Shown here piece after piece: positions 5,551 to 6,271 of a stretch of 6,271 bases of DNA; position 1 is the stretch's first letter; each line of letters begins with the position of its first letter. The notes beneath the pieces are model-generated. The model did not search any database. It saw only the letters and a program-made list of their open reading frames with translations, and had not been told where the DNA came from. The translations under genes were made by a program, and so were the position numbers. Source of the stretch: Spongiibacteraceae bacterium (GTDB lineage Bacteria > Pseudomonadota > Gammaproteobacteria > Pseudomonadales > PIVM01); NCBI GenBank assembly GCA_030618505.1, contig JAUXDF010000200.1:1-6271 (forward strand), read 5' to 3'.

Positions 5551-6271
5551 TCAATCACCTTCAACACCCTTAATCAAACGCACCTCACCCCACTTTTTAC
5601 AACTGGGGCATAACCAATGCAAATGCTCGCCAGAAAATCCGCAACTGCGGCACTGATAATTTGGTTTTGATTTAATCAGGCTGTTGAGCAAATCAGCTAA
5701 AAAAACGATATTACCCTTTGGTTCTTCATCCGAGCGCGGCAATTGATATTCAATCAGCTTTGACAAACCTTTTAGCGAAGGATGCGCCTTTAAGTGTGAA
5801 CCCAGGTAATCTGCAGCTACCTCTGCATTGTGAAGCGATTCTAGCTCACTACATACCGCAAGCAACAAAATAGTGGATGGGAATTCTGCCAGACACTGTT
5901 GCAAATAGGGCAACAACTGCTCGCTCTCATCCGTTAACTGATAGGCTTGCTGCAAGAGCGGAACCGCCTCACATATGTAGTCTGGATCCTGACTGCGAAT
6001 TTTTTTTAAGGCCTTGATTGCCTGCTTTGGCTGACCCAGGCTCAAATCGAGCTTAGCGCTTAACAGTGAAGCCCTGACGCAAATTCTATCAATTGAAATA
6101 GCCGAGCGAAGCCTTTCCCTGACATACCGAAAATTTTGCTCCTCAAGCCCTGCTTCGGCTTGCTCACAATAGAAATGAGCCATTGCCGCCGATAGATTAA
6201 GGCCAACATTGCCATCGCGTTTTCTGCGTGACTTTTGCTTGAGTGCCTCGGCGGTTACTATCGCCTTATCC
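5551..6271 (-). CDS. lapB: LapB (YciM) lipopolysaccharide assembly protein, C-terminal part
   Basis: The 5' end lies outside the window. The frame is open to the edge, giving 239 visible residues of a protein usually about 390 aa long, so the membrane anchor and first TPR units are missing. The visible part begins DKAIVTAEALKQK and continues through helical TPR-type repeats to a rubredoxin-like zinc/iron knuckle, NYQCRSCGF then WLCPSCKKWG, with CxxC pairs coded around 5641-5652 and 5599-5610. LapB is an inner-membrane protein with its TPR and rubredoxin domains in the cytoplasm. In E. coli it promotes FtsH-mediated degradation of LpxC and so balances LPS against phospholipid synthesis. An ATG at 6181-6183 is internal, not the start, because clear family sequence continues upstream of it. 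pyrF follows 23 nt downstream, the arrangement common in gammaproteobacteria. All four metal-binding cysteines are present. Confidence 0.96.
   Translation of the reverse strand, partial: DKAIVTAEALKQKSRRKRDGNVGLNLSAAMAHFYCEQAEAGLEEQNFRYVRERLRSAISIDRICVRASLLSAKLDLSLGQPKQAIKALKKIRSQDPDYICEAVPLLQQAYQLTDESEQLLPYLQQCLAEFPSTILLLAVCSELESLHNAEVAADYLGSHLKAHPSLKGLSKLIEYQLPRSDEEPKGNIVFLADLLNSLIKSKPNYQCRSCGFSGEHLHWLCPSCKKWGEVRLIKGVEGD

Overview
The window reads as chromosomal DNA of a gammaproteobacterium, most likely a marine or environmental relative of the Pseudomonas/Cellvibrio group. This rests on recognising lapB, pyrF, a small ComEA-like protein and a wbpV-wbpL-wbpM type set, not on any search. 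All six genes lie on the minus strand, so transcription runs from the right end to the left. No convincing gene was seen on the plus strand, and no tRNA, rRNA, CRISPR array or transposase.

Right part (4428-6271) is housekeeping. It holds the 3' two-thirds of lapB (an LPS-assembly regulator, cut by the window edge), then pyrF (OMP decarboxylase) 23 nt downstream, then a small secreted helix-hairpin-helix (ComEA-type) protein. A perfect 28-bp palindrome with A/T tails at 4386-4413 closes this unit as a bidirectional intrinsic terminator.

Left part (165-4347) is the distal end of a surface-polysaccharide (O-antigen type) locus: a WbpV-like SDR reductase/epimerase, a WbpL/WecA-family undecaprenyl-phosphate sugar-1-phosphate transferase, and a WbpM-like membrane-bound UDP-GlcNAc 4,6-dehydratase. 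Together they plausibly make a UDP-linked 6-deoxy-HexNAc (QuiNAc is the best guess) and load it on undecaprenyl phosphate as the first sugar of a repeat unit. The arrangement matches the wbpV-wbpL-wbpM order known from Pseudomonas aeruginosa serotype O6.

Non-coding parts: 1-164 lies downstream of wbpM and contains a perfect 18-bp inverted repeat (1-18/53-70) with a second hairpin nested inside, possibly continuing beyond the window edge. The 150-nt gap 2190-2339 ahead of wbpM has inverted repeats and a 20-codon upstream ORF overlapping the likely wbpM start. Nothing here clearly amounts to an undescribed system. The points worth a second look are the nested palindrome, the wbpM leader, and a terminator sitting only 38 nt ahead of the polysaccharide genes.
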